A stretch of DNA of 64,000 nt from Aquilaria yunnanensis. Its lineage: Eukaryota; Streptophyta; Magnoliopsida; Malvales; Thymelaeaceae. Every line of letters begins with the position of its first letter. Positions within the stretch are counted from its first letter, which is position 1. Of this stretch, positions 46,800 through 59,470 are shown piece after piece. The stretch is taken from the NCBI GenBank assembly GCA_039654915.1, contig CM077599.1, forward strand, positions 21,389,501 through 21,453,500, given 5' to 3'. A model generated the notes under the pieces. That model was not told where the DNA came from, searched no databases, and saw only the letters and a list, made by a program, of their open reading frames with translations. Position numbers and translations under genes: made by a program.

Positions 46800-48000
46800 T
46801 CTTTATAGTGATTGAAGTGTGAGGGGTAAAAGGTATAATGAACACCTCATTAAAAATGTTCCAAGTTGGTAACTTGGCCCCCAAGAAAAGCCTTAAGGGT
46901 TGCTTGTTTGTTAAGCAACCTATGGACTTTTTTGTAAGATTTTGGAAATTCAGGTACTCAATTGCAAAACTTTCATAAAAGCTTTGAAGAGTTATAGAAA
47001 TGATATGAATGGTATGAAAGTGCTATTAGAGGACCAAATTGCTTATAGAAGACAACTAAGGACAAAGAAAACACAAAAAGGCATAAAGGACCTAAGTGTT
47101 CTAATGTAGGATGTGTATATCTTTGACTTAAGTCAAGTAAAGCAATTTAGAGTTTTCCCACCTAAGGAGGGGCAGTTATGGCTTGTAAATGGGTAAAAAA
47201 TGTTGGGCACATGTGTACCAATGAGTTTAAGACAAATAAACCATAATTAGTGAGAAGAAAAATAACATAAAATAATGTTAAGCTTATTTAAGTGTGTTTT
47301 GTGCCCTTAAGTTCATCGAAGGCCATTTAAGTAGCCAATTCATTTATCTCTCTCTCATTTTCGACCTCTTCCAACCCAAGAACATAGCCACACTTCCTCT
47401 ATAGCCACCACACATTCAAACTTGCAATTGATTGAAATTGAAGGCAAAATGAAGCAATTGGAAGCAAACTAGAGCTATTGCTTGGATACTTCAAGGATCA
47501 AGCTTGATTTTCAGACTACCCACTTTGGTAAGAGTTCTCTTGCTCTTATTGGTTATTTTCTGTATTTTTCAAGTAACTATGGAGCTAGGGCTAAGCTTGG
47601 AAGAGAGCCATGAGCTTGATGAACCAAGCTTAGTGAGGGAAGTGCAGTTATTGAAGGTTTTGTAACCTAGTGTGAAGTGCACAAAAATGACAGTAAAATG
47701 AGAGTTTTTAGAGCCTAAAGTTAGTACTAACTAGTGTTAAAATCCTCCTAAGACCAAACATTAGCTTGAGGATGGCTGCCATAGTGGTTTGCACCCTTTG
47801 TCCTATATTATCCACAGTATTTTTCTTTTTGTGTCATCCTTTTACACCATTTCTTTTTTGAGAAAGTTTTATCAACCTAAATGACATTTATGCTCGTGAA
47901 TAGTATTGCACCAAAGTTGAAACAAGGAAGAGGCGATAGTCCTTGAGTGCAAAGGTGACAACAAGCGATCAAATGACAACAAACAATGGGCTACCATAGG
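46800..48000 (+). repeat. Probable LTR remnant, boundaries unknown
   Basis: The composition resembles the leader region of the family B LTR: CTCTCTCTCATTTTCGACC, then a run such as CCAAGAACATAGCCACAC and GTAAGAGTTCTCTTGCTCTT. No paired terminus or target duplication was found, and there is no coding potential. It may belong to the chromovirus to its left or to another element. Low confidence. Confidence 0.3.
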
Positions 48001-48406
48001 CAATTGGAGGTGATAGGTGATTGGAGGGAAAGGTGACAGATGACAAGCGATTGGTGAGTTTAAGATGTGAGGGAAAAGTCGAGGTGGAGTGATGAGAGAA
48101 TGAGGTAATTGATGTAGGTTGCAAACAATAGATTAAGGGAAAGAGGTGATGCATTGATGGCAGAAAAAGAGAAAAGACATGATCGGATTAGAAATAAGGT
48201 TAGGAGACGATGAGTGGGTAGAGATGTAAGGAGGTGATGAATGTGGGTCACCAAAGAGTGGATGGAGATATGAGGAACGGACAGGGAAGCAAATGAACGA
48301 ATGGCATGAAGCAGGGACAGAGGTGGTGGATGTTGCAAGGAGCGAATAGTTTGATTTGATGGCGTGGTAGAAGGGAAAAAAGAAAAAAAAACCAGAGGTA
48401 AAATTG

Positions 48407-48408
<2 letters not shown>

Positions 48409-48464
<56 letters not shown>
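48409..48464. repeat. AT dinucleotide microsatellite, 28 units
   Basis: An uninterrupted (AT)28 run. It is self-complementary and can extrude as a hairpin or cruciform. The Ile/Tyr-rich open frames across it are artefacts of the repeat. Confidence 0.95.
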
Positions 48465-48467
<3 letters not shown>

Positions 48468-49099
48468 CATTATTTCTTAATCTCCATGCAAACACAAATG
48501 AAGCAAAGAAAGTGGGATGAATGAAGTATTTAATTAGAGTAAGAGGGGGAAAAAGGAAGATGTAGTCAATATATTGTAGGTGAAGAAAATCAGAATCTCA
48601 GTCTACACCTCCATGTGAATGAGAAACAAATAAGAAAAATAGGATTGCCTTGTCTTAGTTGCTTTTGATCCTTGAAATAACCATATGTCATGCCATTTAA
48701 GTATAAGGAGAAAGAATAAGAAAAAAACACATGGCACAATTAAATCATAAATTTTCCAGAAAATCAAAAGTTAATATGGCCTCTTCCACGAAACCGTAAC
48801 CAATAGAGTTTGTAAATGTTTAGGGATATCCACCTAAATCATGCACCTTGCAGATACCCTAACATGTTCACAAGGTTTCATCAATTCACATCCTAACAAT
48901 ATGTTGTTTGAAATATGTCTATTACTTAAAAAAAGCAATCTGACAAAGGCATATAATTTCACCAAGAACTCTTTTCATCCTCCTAGCTAGAATGTTAGCA
49001 TTCCGTATAAAACATTGTAACAAGATATGGGCCAAAAGTCCTTCATGCTAACAATGCCCTGGAACTTGAGCATCAATGTAATATTGTGTCATTTAGATA

Positions 49100-49760
49100 T
49101 TGAAAAATATTACTAGAAAGAAAGAGTTCTTACACCGATTCCATAAATAATTTTGACAACAACTCCCAAATATGCTTAAAGAAACATGAGGAAAACCTGT
49201 TTGGACCTAGAAAGTTTCTGCTAGGAATTGAACACAACACCTTTTTTACTTTAGCCGCTGTTATTGGCTTCAACAGATTAGCTTACTATCCCCATTTAAA
49301 TATTTTTTGGAAAGGAAGAACTCCTACACCAAAAATATCTTGATAATAGCTCATAAACCTGTTCCTAATTTCCTGAGGATCTCTAATAATTTCACCATTC
49401 TCGTCAATAATCCTCCAAATCTTTAAGATGTCTTTCTTTTGAAAAATCTTTATGTGAAAGAAATTTAGAACTTTTATATCTTCCTTAAACCACAATATAT
49501 GTGGGGTTTTTTTCTCAAGGAAACTAGATTCAGCCTTAATAAGTCTCAAAGTCTTCATCCTGAAATCATTTTTCTGATGTCTAAATTGCTCATTACCTTT
49601 GTCTTGATTAAGTTTTAACTGCAGCTTAGCTAATTCCTTTCAGGCTTTTTGGGTTCTCTCTTCAATCCTTCAACACTTCTTGTCTACTCCTTTGAGCAAA
49701 CACTTTAACCACAACAATATGATCATTTCATCTTGATGAAATCCATTAATGAGCAAACAC
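49100..49760 (-). mobile_element. LINE (L1-type non-LTR retrotransposon) RT fragment
   Basis: On the minus strand 49286-49558 encodes ILWFKEDIKVLNFFHIKI and WRIIDENGEIIRDPQEIRNR ... SYYQDIFG, the linker before the reverse transcriptase of plant L1-type elements. A second frame at about 49120-49240 gives VLCSIPSRNFLGPNRFSS and CFFKHIWELLSKLF, the start of the RT palm. The frames are shifted and no endonuclease or 3' tail was found: a short, old, 5'- and 3'-truncated copy. Confidence 0.7.
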
Positions 49761-51200
49761 TTTAACCAAAACAATATGATTCTTCCAACAAACAAAAAGT
49801 GCCTAGTTTAACTTCATTCCTCCTCCTTAGCAATATGATTCTCCTATCTAAATGAAACCTATAAGTAAAGACAAAGCCCCAAACTCGCTTCCATTGACTT
49901 GGTAGCTCTTATATTTTAGGTAATTTTAATTCTAATTTCTATTATGCCAAAAATGTATAATTTATTTACAATTGCAAACTTCCAAATACCTAGCATTTTG
50001 GTAGCCTTGTTGGTGCCCCTAACCTAGCTATCCTCATTTTCCAGGACGTTTACCCTATCAAGCATTATCTTCTTGTTTGGGCCACCTTTTGCTGTTAGTC
50101 CTCTTTCCCTTTAGTCGACTTACTTCTCCTATCTCCATCGGAGAAATACGCTAATACCTATTTACTAAATTAATCAAAACTTTGCAGGTCTCTATGAATT
50201 TAGTTGAAGTGTATCTTTGTCATTGATATTTAGGAAAACATTCTATTTAGTATCTCAATAGTCTACCAAGCACAGTAGAGAAAAATTTAGTAAGAGTGTT
50301 CATCCAACCCGCTCAACCTTAGAAACCGACTAAATCAAATCGAAACTATCCAATTCAGTGGCCATACGGGTTTAGAGTTGATTTAGTTTTCAAAAATAAA
50401 AATCTTCATGATAACGGGATAGTTCAGGTTTAGAGATGTAAAAATCAATTAAGCCAAAATTGACCCTATTAATTTAAAACTTCCTTGGAGCACGTGTATG
50501 GATTGAAATCCAAACCTTTCCTTCCTTTAAGTGAAGGTTTTTTATGATCTTAACATCTTTTATGAGAAGTGAAATGAACAAGCTAATATCCATCATATCA
50601 ACAAAATCACTGTAACAAACATGAATTAGCACATGTCAATACCTCCTATATGTTTGATTCCTACCATTTTCCAGTATGATTTTTGGTCCAACTTGGGCAT
50701 AAAAATTGCATTGAGAATGTACGCAACAACTACAACATCTCTTCTCTGCGGTTATTAAGGTGTGGCACGATCGTTTTTAGCAAGGCTAATTATGTATCCA
50801 ACCTACTAGTTTTATTTAGAGCATATGAACATACTAATTATGTATCCAACCCACTAATTTAGGCTTTCATTATTTGCAATTATATATGCATTTCTACGAC
50901 ATCCTTCCACATAATCTAGTATCTAGAATGATAAATACTCTATCAAATTGTTTTGTTTTATGAATAATAGGAAAACTCAGTCATACCAAACTGACTCAAA
51001 CCACTTTCTATGTGGTTCGGGCTTTGGGTATACAGGACGGTTTAGGTTTAGGCTGAACTCGGTCATACCCACACCGTAAACACAGCTATTGGTAGGTAAT
51101 TAGGAATCTAGAAACGTTTGATGGGCTAAGGGTCAGAAACGTAGAAGTTTAGCGGTCATTTATGGGATTTCAGCCTTTGGTATAAAATTCTACTCCAATC
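49761..51200. other. Intergenic, upstream of RPN13
   Basis: About 1.4 kb without coding potential. The edges of a weak inverted pair (near 50300 and 51090, GTGTTCATCC against its reverse GTGTTTACGG) suggest an old small DNA transposon, but no duplication could be set. The part from about 51100 is likely the RPN13 promoter and leader. Confidence 0.45.
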
Positions 51201-51330
51201 GGTCACAGCCAGCGATCCCCGGCGTTCTTCCTATCAAGCGATCATCGGCACCGCCGAAATATCTCTTTGTTGCTCGCCCGACCGTCTGGCCGCCGAGATA
51301 ACTGTCTAGAGGATTGTCTCGTACTTCTGT
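51200..51330 (+). other. Possible 5' UTR exon of RPN13
   Basis: GC-rich, CpG-containing sequence ending CGTACTTCT followed by the donor-like GTAAAATGG at 51331. The next acceptor in a sensible place is at 52224. No ATG that could join in frame to the RPN13 Pru domain was found in it, so it is most likely untranslated. A CT-rich microsatellite (about 51340-51385) follows in the presumed intron. Confidence 0.45.
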
Positions 51331-51339
51331 AAAATGGTC

Positions 51340-51395
51340 TCTCTCTCTCTCTCTCTCGCTCCCTCCCTCCCTCCCTCCCTCTTTCTCTCTACACT
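51340..51395. repeat. CT/CCCT microsatellite
   Basis: TCTCTCTCTC followed by CCCTCCCTCCCTCCCT and more CT sequence, in the presumed first intron of RPN13. Pyrimidine tracts near plant transcription starts are common; a regulatory role is not shown. Confidence 0.8.
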
Positions 51396-52230
51396 TAATT
51401 TTATCAAAGTTGTTGGAGATTCTTTTGGATCGATTGTTTCATACTAGTTCTGCTTAGCTTTTGGATTACATGAAAAGGATTTTGTTCTTATTGTTGTCGT
51501 CGTTGTTGTTGGTCGTTTCACTCGTTTGGCTGGTATTCTTAAGCTGGATTAGGATATGCATATAGATAATAGATTTGGTTTTTGGTCTCTGGACCGAAAA
51601 GCGAAAACTTCATCACAAGCAATACTAATCTGGTTTTGGAGCGGTCGACCTGAAAAGAGTAGTATTGGTTCTTGGCATTCGGATTGCATTCGGGTAATTT
51701 TGAGTGGTTTAATTCCAATTCGGAATTATGTTCCCGGCTTCTGCTGGTCTAACTCTTTCTTTCTAGTTTTATGTGCTGGTTGGACCCGACCTTAACACTT
51801 CAAACTTGTCAGACTTATTTCGTAAGATTTTGAATAGCATGTCTTCTTGTTTCACATGTTCTGCAACCCTCAGATATAGGATTTTGCCACTGTTACTATG
51901 GGATTGCTTTGTACTGAAAAAATTATTAATGGACATTGCACCACAAGCATCTACTAAAATGCTGACTGTATCTAGGTACAGATTCCTATGTTCATGCTAT
52001 GTTAGGCAATTGGAACTGATCCAAAATTGTTGTTCTTTGTGTCATTATGGTCTGAGGTTTTATATACCCTACACTTATTTTGTTGTTTGTTTTTTTTATT
52101 CTTTTTGGTACTGATATGCAGACCTATTAGTTAGAATAAGATGTCATCATTTTTTTTCTTTTATTTTTTCTTGCCCTTTTGTGTTTTAGGTTTTGTCTCA
52201 TTACTGAAAACAATGCTATTTCAGGAGACT

Positions 52231-55200
52231 ATGCTGGAATTTCGAGCTGGCAAAATGTTGTTGGAGGGGAAAAGAGTTGTTCCTGATACACGTAAAGGCC
52301 TTATTCGCATAGCAAGGGTATAGGTTATTGATTTAGTTTTTTATTTTCGCTTGATATTTGGAACTGAAGTTGGCTATGAATAGAATAAGACTGGACCTTG
52401 TTACTTTTCTGACATCAGGGTGAGGAGGGTCTTGTGCATTTCCTATGGCTTGATCGATCAAGAAATGTAGTTGAAGATGTATCCATATGTTGATCAGATA
52501 ATATTATTACACTTTCATGATTCTTTACTGCACTCTTCTACCATTTTGATAATTTGACAGGCATTTTATTTTTGTCTCTGGTGGTTGTAAAATTATGCTA
52601 TCATGGAGAGATATTCTCAAGGAAAGTACCGTTACTTATAAATAAATAATTGATCACATTGAGGGGGCACTCCCAAGTCATTTACATAGGCCTGGAAGAG
52701 TACTTATGGCATTGCCCCTTAACTTCCAACTCCACTCATTTGACTGTTGTTAAAACTTTAAAATGTTTGAGTGCTGCAATTTTCTGTTCTCCTTGATGTA
52801 ACATATTATAGGACCAGATTATTTTCCCAGATGAAGCAGTTTTTGAGAAGGTATGCCACTAGTTTTGAGGAATTTGACTCTATTTTTCTGGTTTGTTTAT
52901 TTATTTATTTAGTTTTTACTCTGTATACAGGTCTTTACTCTTAAGTGAAGGCCCATTGGCGCTTTCAGCTTTTAAGCTTTCTGTTACATTGTGTAATCTC
53001 AGGTTAATCAATCAGCAGACAGGGTCTATATACTAAAGTTCAACACAGATGACAGGAAGTTTTTCTTCTGGATGCAGGTAGGCTTTTTTGTGCAGGCTGT
53101 TTTTTATTTCTGTTACTATTCTTTGACAAAATTTCTCATGGATATTTGTTCTAGGAGCCAAATGGTGAAGGTGATACCCAGTTATGTAGCTCTGTAAACT
53201 ATCATATCAATCAACCATTAGGTATATATCCCGTTTAAAATTTTCCCAAATTACAAACTGGATGGTTGTATCTGTAAATCATATGTTTCTCTTTTTTTTT
53301 TTTTTTTGGCATCCAGCTGTTAAAATTATCTGTAAATTGTCGTTCTTGCAAGTAAATTTACTTGTGCTTCACTTATAAGAAAATTGAATCCATTGCTAGT
53401 TTTTCTTGCATGTTTTGAAGAAGCAACTTTAAAGAGTTGACTTTCTTTTACGATTATTTTATTCCTCCATTTGCTATTTTGAGAGGTATGCAAATGTCCG
53501 CCTTACCTTGGATAGGGATTCAATTAGACATAGAATTTCTCTATGCTACTAATTCTCTTCTGCGTGTTACTTGATGAAGTTGACAGTTTCTGCATATATG
53601 TAATCTCGCTTGCTTTTATCCCTGGAAATCCTTGTAGATAGTTCAGGTCCATGGCTTTTATTCTATATTCAGGAGAAGATAAAAGCTATTTCTATGTTCA
53701 CAGTCCATTTTCTTTGATGTACGACCAAGGAAGGGGAATGGATATAGTGCTAGATAATTAGCGATCGTTAGATGACTCATACAACAGCACTAATGTAGTT
53801 CAATGTTGTAAACCTCAATTTTGCTATATGATGAGAATATTTCATCAACACTCACGGTGAGTATCTTGTCCAACAGAGGTTCTTGGTGAAGAAGAGCCCG
53901 AAACTTCTGTTCCTCTACAGGTTTCTGAAGATGTGGCTGAAGATGAAATTTCATCAAGGTTAGCTTGTTATCTAGTAAGAGAAAATATAATGTCTTTTAA
54001 AGTTTCTTTAGTCAGAATCGGAATGTGTCTAATGATCATGACAATTTTTCAGACTCGGAATGTGTCTAATAATCATGACAATTTGTGTAATGAACTTTTT
54101 ATTGGCCATGGGAATGTAGAAACTTAAATGAAGTATGATCTTCTGACCACATTGTCTTTAGTCTATTATCTAATCTATATTTTGCAAGCCACTTGATCTG
54201 ACTTCAGATGATCTGCACGATAACATGGATATTAAAATGAGCCTGGTGCTTATAAAACAGTGATAAATGAGCTTTTCTGTTGGGGTGAGAATGTGGGAAC
54301 TTAAAATTGTTTCTGCTCTTTTAACCATGCCCCCATAGCTATTATCATATCCAGTCTATCCAGATCAGTTAGCTTTCATTGAGTACTGGTACGTGATCTG
54401 CTGAATCACATGAAATTTTCCCTAGACCTGGAAATCCTTTGGCACTGGGAATTTCCTATTGGGTGATTTTTCTTAATATTTTGAGGATCTATCCATTATG
54501 TTCACTTTAGTAAAACCTTGTTCAATCTCATCAAACTTGTCATATCGGAACAAATGCTCTCCCCTGAAGGAACAGGCTGGAATATTTGGAAATCTAGCCC
54601 ATTGGTCATGAGAGCAGAGCAGATCTGTAGATAAAAGGTTGCATGAAGTGATTGTATAACATTAGGTTGAATTTAGGGTTTTCTTTAAGGCTTATATTGT
54701 GTCTGGTTTTTTGGCGGTTGTTATTAGCTTGGTTTACTGCTGCCCTTCAACTTGTTATTTATTTATTAATTTATTAATTAATTTATTTATATTTTGGTCA
54801 AGTAACCATTTGTCCTAAAAGCTTAAGCTGATAAGAAATGACTGAGCAATGCTTATTAAGGATTATGACTTTTTATTGCCCCAATGTAAGACCTTATTTT
54901 ACATTGGACAACAATGGGGCTATTTAGCTGAAACAAATAGGGAAAGCAGATTTTCGGCAACTCTGATAGGAAAAAAAAATTATTTAGCTGTAGATGTTGT
55001 GTTCTTTCTAGAGAATATTAAACAATCTTAGTCTTCGGCTCAAAATCTGAGTGCATGGGTTGCTTATAATTTTATTCAAATGGAACGTTGTGGTGTAAAA
55101 TTTTTGGATTATATATCCAATATTTTCATTTCAGCAAGAGGCAAAGGTAATACAAGTCCATCCAAGTATTCCCAATTGTTGAACGGCAACTTCTGAAGGT

Positions 55201-58200
55201 GAAAAAAAAAGATTGGGGCAATCTTAAGTTCGTAAATAATTACTACTCCTGTCCGATGTTGTTTGCTCCATTTCACTTTTTTGACTTAAATCTGACTCAT
55301 ATTTATTTATGTATTATCTGCTAGAAAAATTTCCAAAAAATTATATTTAGAAACTATAAATTTTCATTTATTATTTGTATATATAAGTTCTGATTTATAT
55401 ACCAAAATGTTAAAGATTAAAAATCATATGTTGATTGCTGTGAATGGTGAATGGTGCAAAGAACTTGGGATTTTCACTTGATGATAGTATGAGATTCTTT
55501 TTGTAGTGATAAACTGCAACTGTTAAAGCTGTTTTTCTTGAAATTTCTGAAGGCATGTTGTTCTTGTCATGCCTGATATGTCAGCCAACCACATTATGCA
55601 AGCCAAGAGCATTCCTAGTGAAGGGAAATGAATTTAGTGCTGTATTCCAAACTGCTGGAAATTCTTCACATTGACTGAGGCTTGTTTTATATTCACATTT
55701 CTGACATACCAGCAGACTACATTGTGCAGACCAATAATGGAGCAAATTTAGTATTGCATTCCACTTATTAGTTGAGAACTTCCCCTAGGAAGGGAAAAAA
55801 ACAAGAGCCCCCTGAAACGGAGATGCTTTCCTGTTGCTCTCTCCATAAAGTACAGTCTCACACAGCTTGCCATATTGCACAATTTAATCTTTTGGCACTA
55901 TAGCAACTCTTAGAGCCATGCATATATAAACTTATGTCTATGGATCACTAAAGGTTCCAACCAAAGCTTGTGTGTGACCCCAAAAAAGGATTTATGGAAC
56001 TCAGGTCTCAATATCCAATGGTTCTGCATTTCTAGATGCATAAGAGGCTCTACTTTTTTCAGCTAAGCCAATCCTTCGTGCTAGCGAATTTCTGGTGTGT
56101 AGCAATTTGTTCCAGTTTGAGGTTTTGTTGTCTTGCAGCCATTGTAGTAATGTGCCTTTCATGTGGATCATGATGGTGCTAAGGTTAAATGAATGACACG
56201 AGAACACCTTGCAAAAATATTCCTTCTCAAATAATATAAGAAAACTTAAATATTGTTGGATAGATTCTTGATTGATCATGAAATTTCCATCTTAAATGAT
56301 CTGTCATGATTTAATGATTTTGTTTATCATGTTTGCAACTTACCTTGGGCTGCATAGTTATATACCAATTGTTTTAACTTTCAGAGCTGGAAACTTAACC
56401 GTCCCAACCTTAGGTGCTGAAGTGATCAGTGATGTATCATCATCAGGTCCAGTCAAATTGGAAGACTTGCAAAGAATTTTGAGTAGCATTGGTCCTGCAG
56501 GTTATCTTGTTTATTCTTATAATGTTGGGTAAGTCTTACAATCAATAATTCCCCATATCATCTTGGTCTCACAAGTGGTGTATAACCTGTTGTGCAGATG
56601 TTGCTGGAGATCCAGATGAAGGTAATTTATAGCAATATTTCAAACTTCTGTTAATGCTTGTATGTATGTGTGTATGACCCTCTTCCCCAACTAGTTAATG
56701 GTGCTGTTTTTGGATTGTGGTCTAGTGTTTCACACTTTTCTCTGTTGTCAATTCCATATTTTAAAGATCACCTAAGATTCCACCCAAAATTTAAGTAACC
56801 TGTGGTTTTACTTAATTGTGTGGACAATTCTTTTTTTTTTTTTTAATATCTTTTTCCATTTTCTTGCAATTTCTTGTGCTTTGTGTTCTTTCGCCTCTTT
56901 GATAAAAAATTTGGTCACCTGTCACCTCTAGTCCGGCATTATTATTTATCAGTGCTGAAACAAATAATTGAATGCCATAAAGCTGATGGGAACTTGATTA
57001 TGGAAAACAATATGGCAAAAGTGTCACAACTTCCATAATGGTTTGATATATATCCCCTGTGGCTTGTTGGTAGTTTTCTGGTTGGTACTTTAGGTAATTT
57101 TTCTTTGTCTTGCAAATTTTATACCTTTGAGAAGGATTTTGTCTTAAAAACTTGTGGCTTCATGTGATGGTTGAATCTATTATTAGCATGCAGTCTGTGA
57201 AACAGCTGCAAGAACTTGGTTGGATTGAGTCTGTCAATGTGGCTGATTTTATAATTTTAATCTAATGTTTTTAATATGGCTTCGCTTCGTTGTTGCTGCA
57301 TCTTCTGGCAGTTTGGTAGAATAGCGTAACTTTTATTCTTGTTACGGTTTTTTATTTATATGTAATGTTTTCTGCACTAGGCCTGGGATTAGGGGACATA
57401 ATGAAGCCAGATCTGATAATGCCACTGATTGATGAGTTGCCAGTGGAAGAACGGCTAGCATCATATTTACCTGAGGTAAAATTAAAGTAGTCTTATGTTA
57501 TAATTTCTTTGTGATTTCTTTTTAGTCTCACTGTTACAGATCCATGTCCAATCTTCAGTGTACAGTTTATGCTTGAAAATTGCACGGGTGTGATAACACA
57601 AAATGTAAAAATATGAATATGCTTTTAGAGAGAATGAGAACAGGACTCCTGTTGGATTTAGTGTGTGTTCTTTGAGTCTTATACAGTAATTATGTTCTTC
57701 ATTACTGTTCCATGAAGCTTTTGAGCGCAAGTGGAGAAAAAACAATGGTGATGACAGCACTAGTACTTCTTCTCATAATTCCATCATAAGAGGGTCGTTA
57801 GAAGGGTAACTTGCATGAAGTTTGTGACTTTCTTCATCATGTGAATTTTGCTATATAAAATATGACTTTCAGAAGTTGACATTATGTGCTTCATTTTATT
57901 GATCCCAGCTAATTGGATCAAAGTGCAATATAAGACAATGGTTTGAATTTGAATAGCATTCTTGGAGTTTTTTTTTATCTTATTTATTTATTTATTTATT
58001 TTTCAGGGCCAATGGACTCCGGAAGATATATTGGAGTTGCTGCAAAGCCCTCCTTTCCGTCAACAAGTAGATTCATTTACTTATGTGAGTAACTATAGCC
58101 CAGTTCTTTACGTTTTCTCGCCTTAGCAGATGGAAGAGTATTTTGATTATCCTGGCCACATAATATGCATAATTCCTGAGACTCTTCTCCCAAAATAAAC

Positions 58201-58692
58201 GGCACATATATAAAATATGCACCTTGTGGCCAAAAGAAATGGCTCAACTTGCACTTGTCAGACGGTGGAATTAAGCATTAAATATGATTATCTATGAACT
58301 GCTGAGGAATGATGTATATTTTGAGACAGGGAGTTATGCTTTCCAGTCCCGCATTGACCATCTTTGTTACAGGTACTTAAAACGGGACAGATAGATTTGT
58401 CTCAGTTTGGAATTGACCCCAGTAAATGTGAGTGCCATGCAGTTCACTTCGCTGCACTACCTTTATACTTGTTACACTGTTTTGTAGTTTTCTTATGCTA
58501 TCCTACAATTTCATGAATGTTGTTGGTGGTTCACAACGTTTATTATTGGTCCGTATATTATGTTTTGCAGATAACTTCAGTGTGTTGTCTTTCCTGGAAG
58601 CGCTTGAGGATTCTGTTTCTAAGGTTCCGGAGACTGATGAACCAAGGCTGCAATCATGCAATCGTAGTGATCCCATGGATGAGAGCCACTAG
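52231..58692 (+). CDS. RPN13: 26S proteasome ubiquitin receptor RPN13 (ADRM1)
   Basis: RPN13 docks on RPN2 in the proteasome base, binds ubiquitin through its N-terminal Pru domain, and recruits the deubiquitinase UCH37 through its C-terminal DEUBAD domain. Coding exons: 52231-52317, 52419-52478, 52812-52850, 53003-53077, 53155-53221, 53877-53958, 56385-56500, 56598-56621, 57381-57475, 58007-58084, 58373-58427 and 58571-58692. All have GT-AG junctions and give 299 residues. The Pru domain (about 1-105) shows [43 protein letters not shown] and FKFFFW-like [15 protein letters not shown] (about 185-285) shows [35 protein letters not shown] and [26 protein letters not shown]. The first coding exon opens at an acceptor (52224), so a leader exon exists upstream, probably ending at 51330 before GTAAAA. 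The ATG at 52231 is the first usable start. The N-terminus is slightly shorter than usual. Confidence 0.93.
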
Positions 58693-59470
58693 AGGAGGGT
58701 TGTGATTGGGAAAGAAACACATGAATCTGTTTTGTACTTGTATGCCAATTAAAATACTTAATTGTGTCGATTGGTTCATTAGGAGAGTTGCTACTTATTT
58801 TGGTATTTTCTGGTCTTTCTTTTTGTTCCTCGCTAATATTGATTCTGAACCAATATTTGGTTGACATAAGAAAAACGGGTTTAACAAAAGGTTGCCTTAA
58901 TAAGTCTAATGTGGAGTAGTTGGTGAGGAGGTTGCTACTACGATAAGGAGGCGATCATCTGCTGACTATTCTAGTCGAAAACCTTACTCAGAATGGGCGT
59001 TTCCCGGGCATGGTTGTGCAAGAAAATGTTGGGAGACATATAAACATCATAATAAAACTATCTGCATAATAAATAAAAAAAGCTTTGACAATCTCTTGTA
59101 TTGCAAGGAAATATTTTAAGGGCTTGATTTGAACATCAATGTTTGAATCAATTATGCAAACGAACAACGGTCGAAACTAGAATTCTGTCCTCTCTCTTTG
59201 GTAATCCAAGTTTTTGTTGGATGACTTTGGTAATTCAAGTTTGGTGGGTAAAAGTGGATTTAGGCCTATAATTTGGTCTAGCGTCCGCAGCTGGCTTAAT
59301 GGGAGCTGTTTCTGTTGATTGAGGGACAAAGCTTTGTCCCCAGTTCACAGAGTTAAGTGGTGAGTGACTAGGTTCAACTGGATATTATTTCTCTCTCGCT
59401 CCCAATTTCCAAGTCGATCACTTCCTCTCTGCGCAGGTCCCCGCTGCGGGCTGCATCCGGCGTCCTCTGA
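58693..59470. other. Spacer between RPN13 and ALG8
   Basis: 778 bp holding the RPN13 3' UTR and the ALG8 promoter and leader. AATTAAAATA near 58746 could serve as a polyadenylation signal. No extra gene or repeat seen. Confidence 0.5.

Larger units (their letters stand above)
36440..46800 (-). mobile_element. Ty3/gypsy chromovirus-type element, degenerate, interrupted
   Basis: Minus-strand remnants in the order gag, protease, RT, RNase H (46600-44029), then integrase (37490-36466), interrupted by the LTR at 37491-44028. Joining the flanks restores the connection between RNase H (VLKHKL) and VENKVANGLSKMIG. The integrase type (MDFVLGLP, VVVDRFSKM) fits chromoviruses such as CRM/Galadriel/Reina; the exact clade is not decided. 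Frameshifts and stops are frequent. Its own LTRs and outer boundaries could not be set, so the coordinates are approximate. Confidence 0.75.

Noticed and set aside
48060..48495. Tyr/Ile-rich frames
   Set aside because: They are translations of the AT microsatellite.
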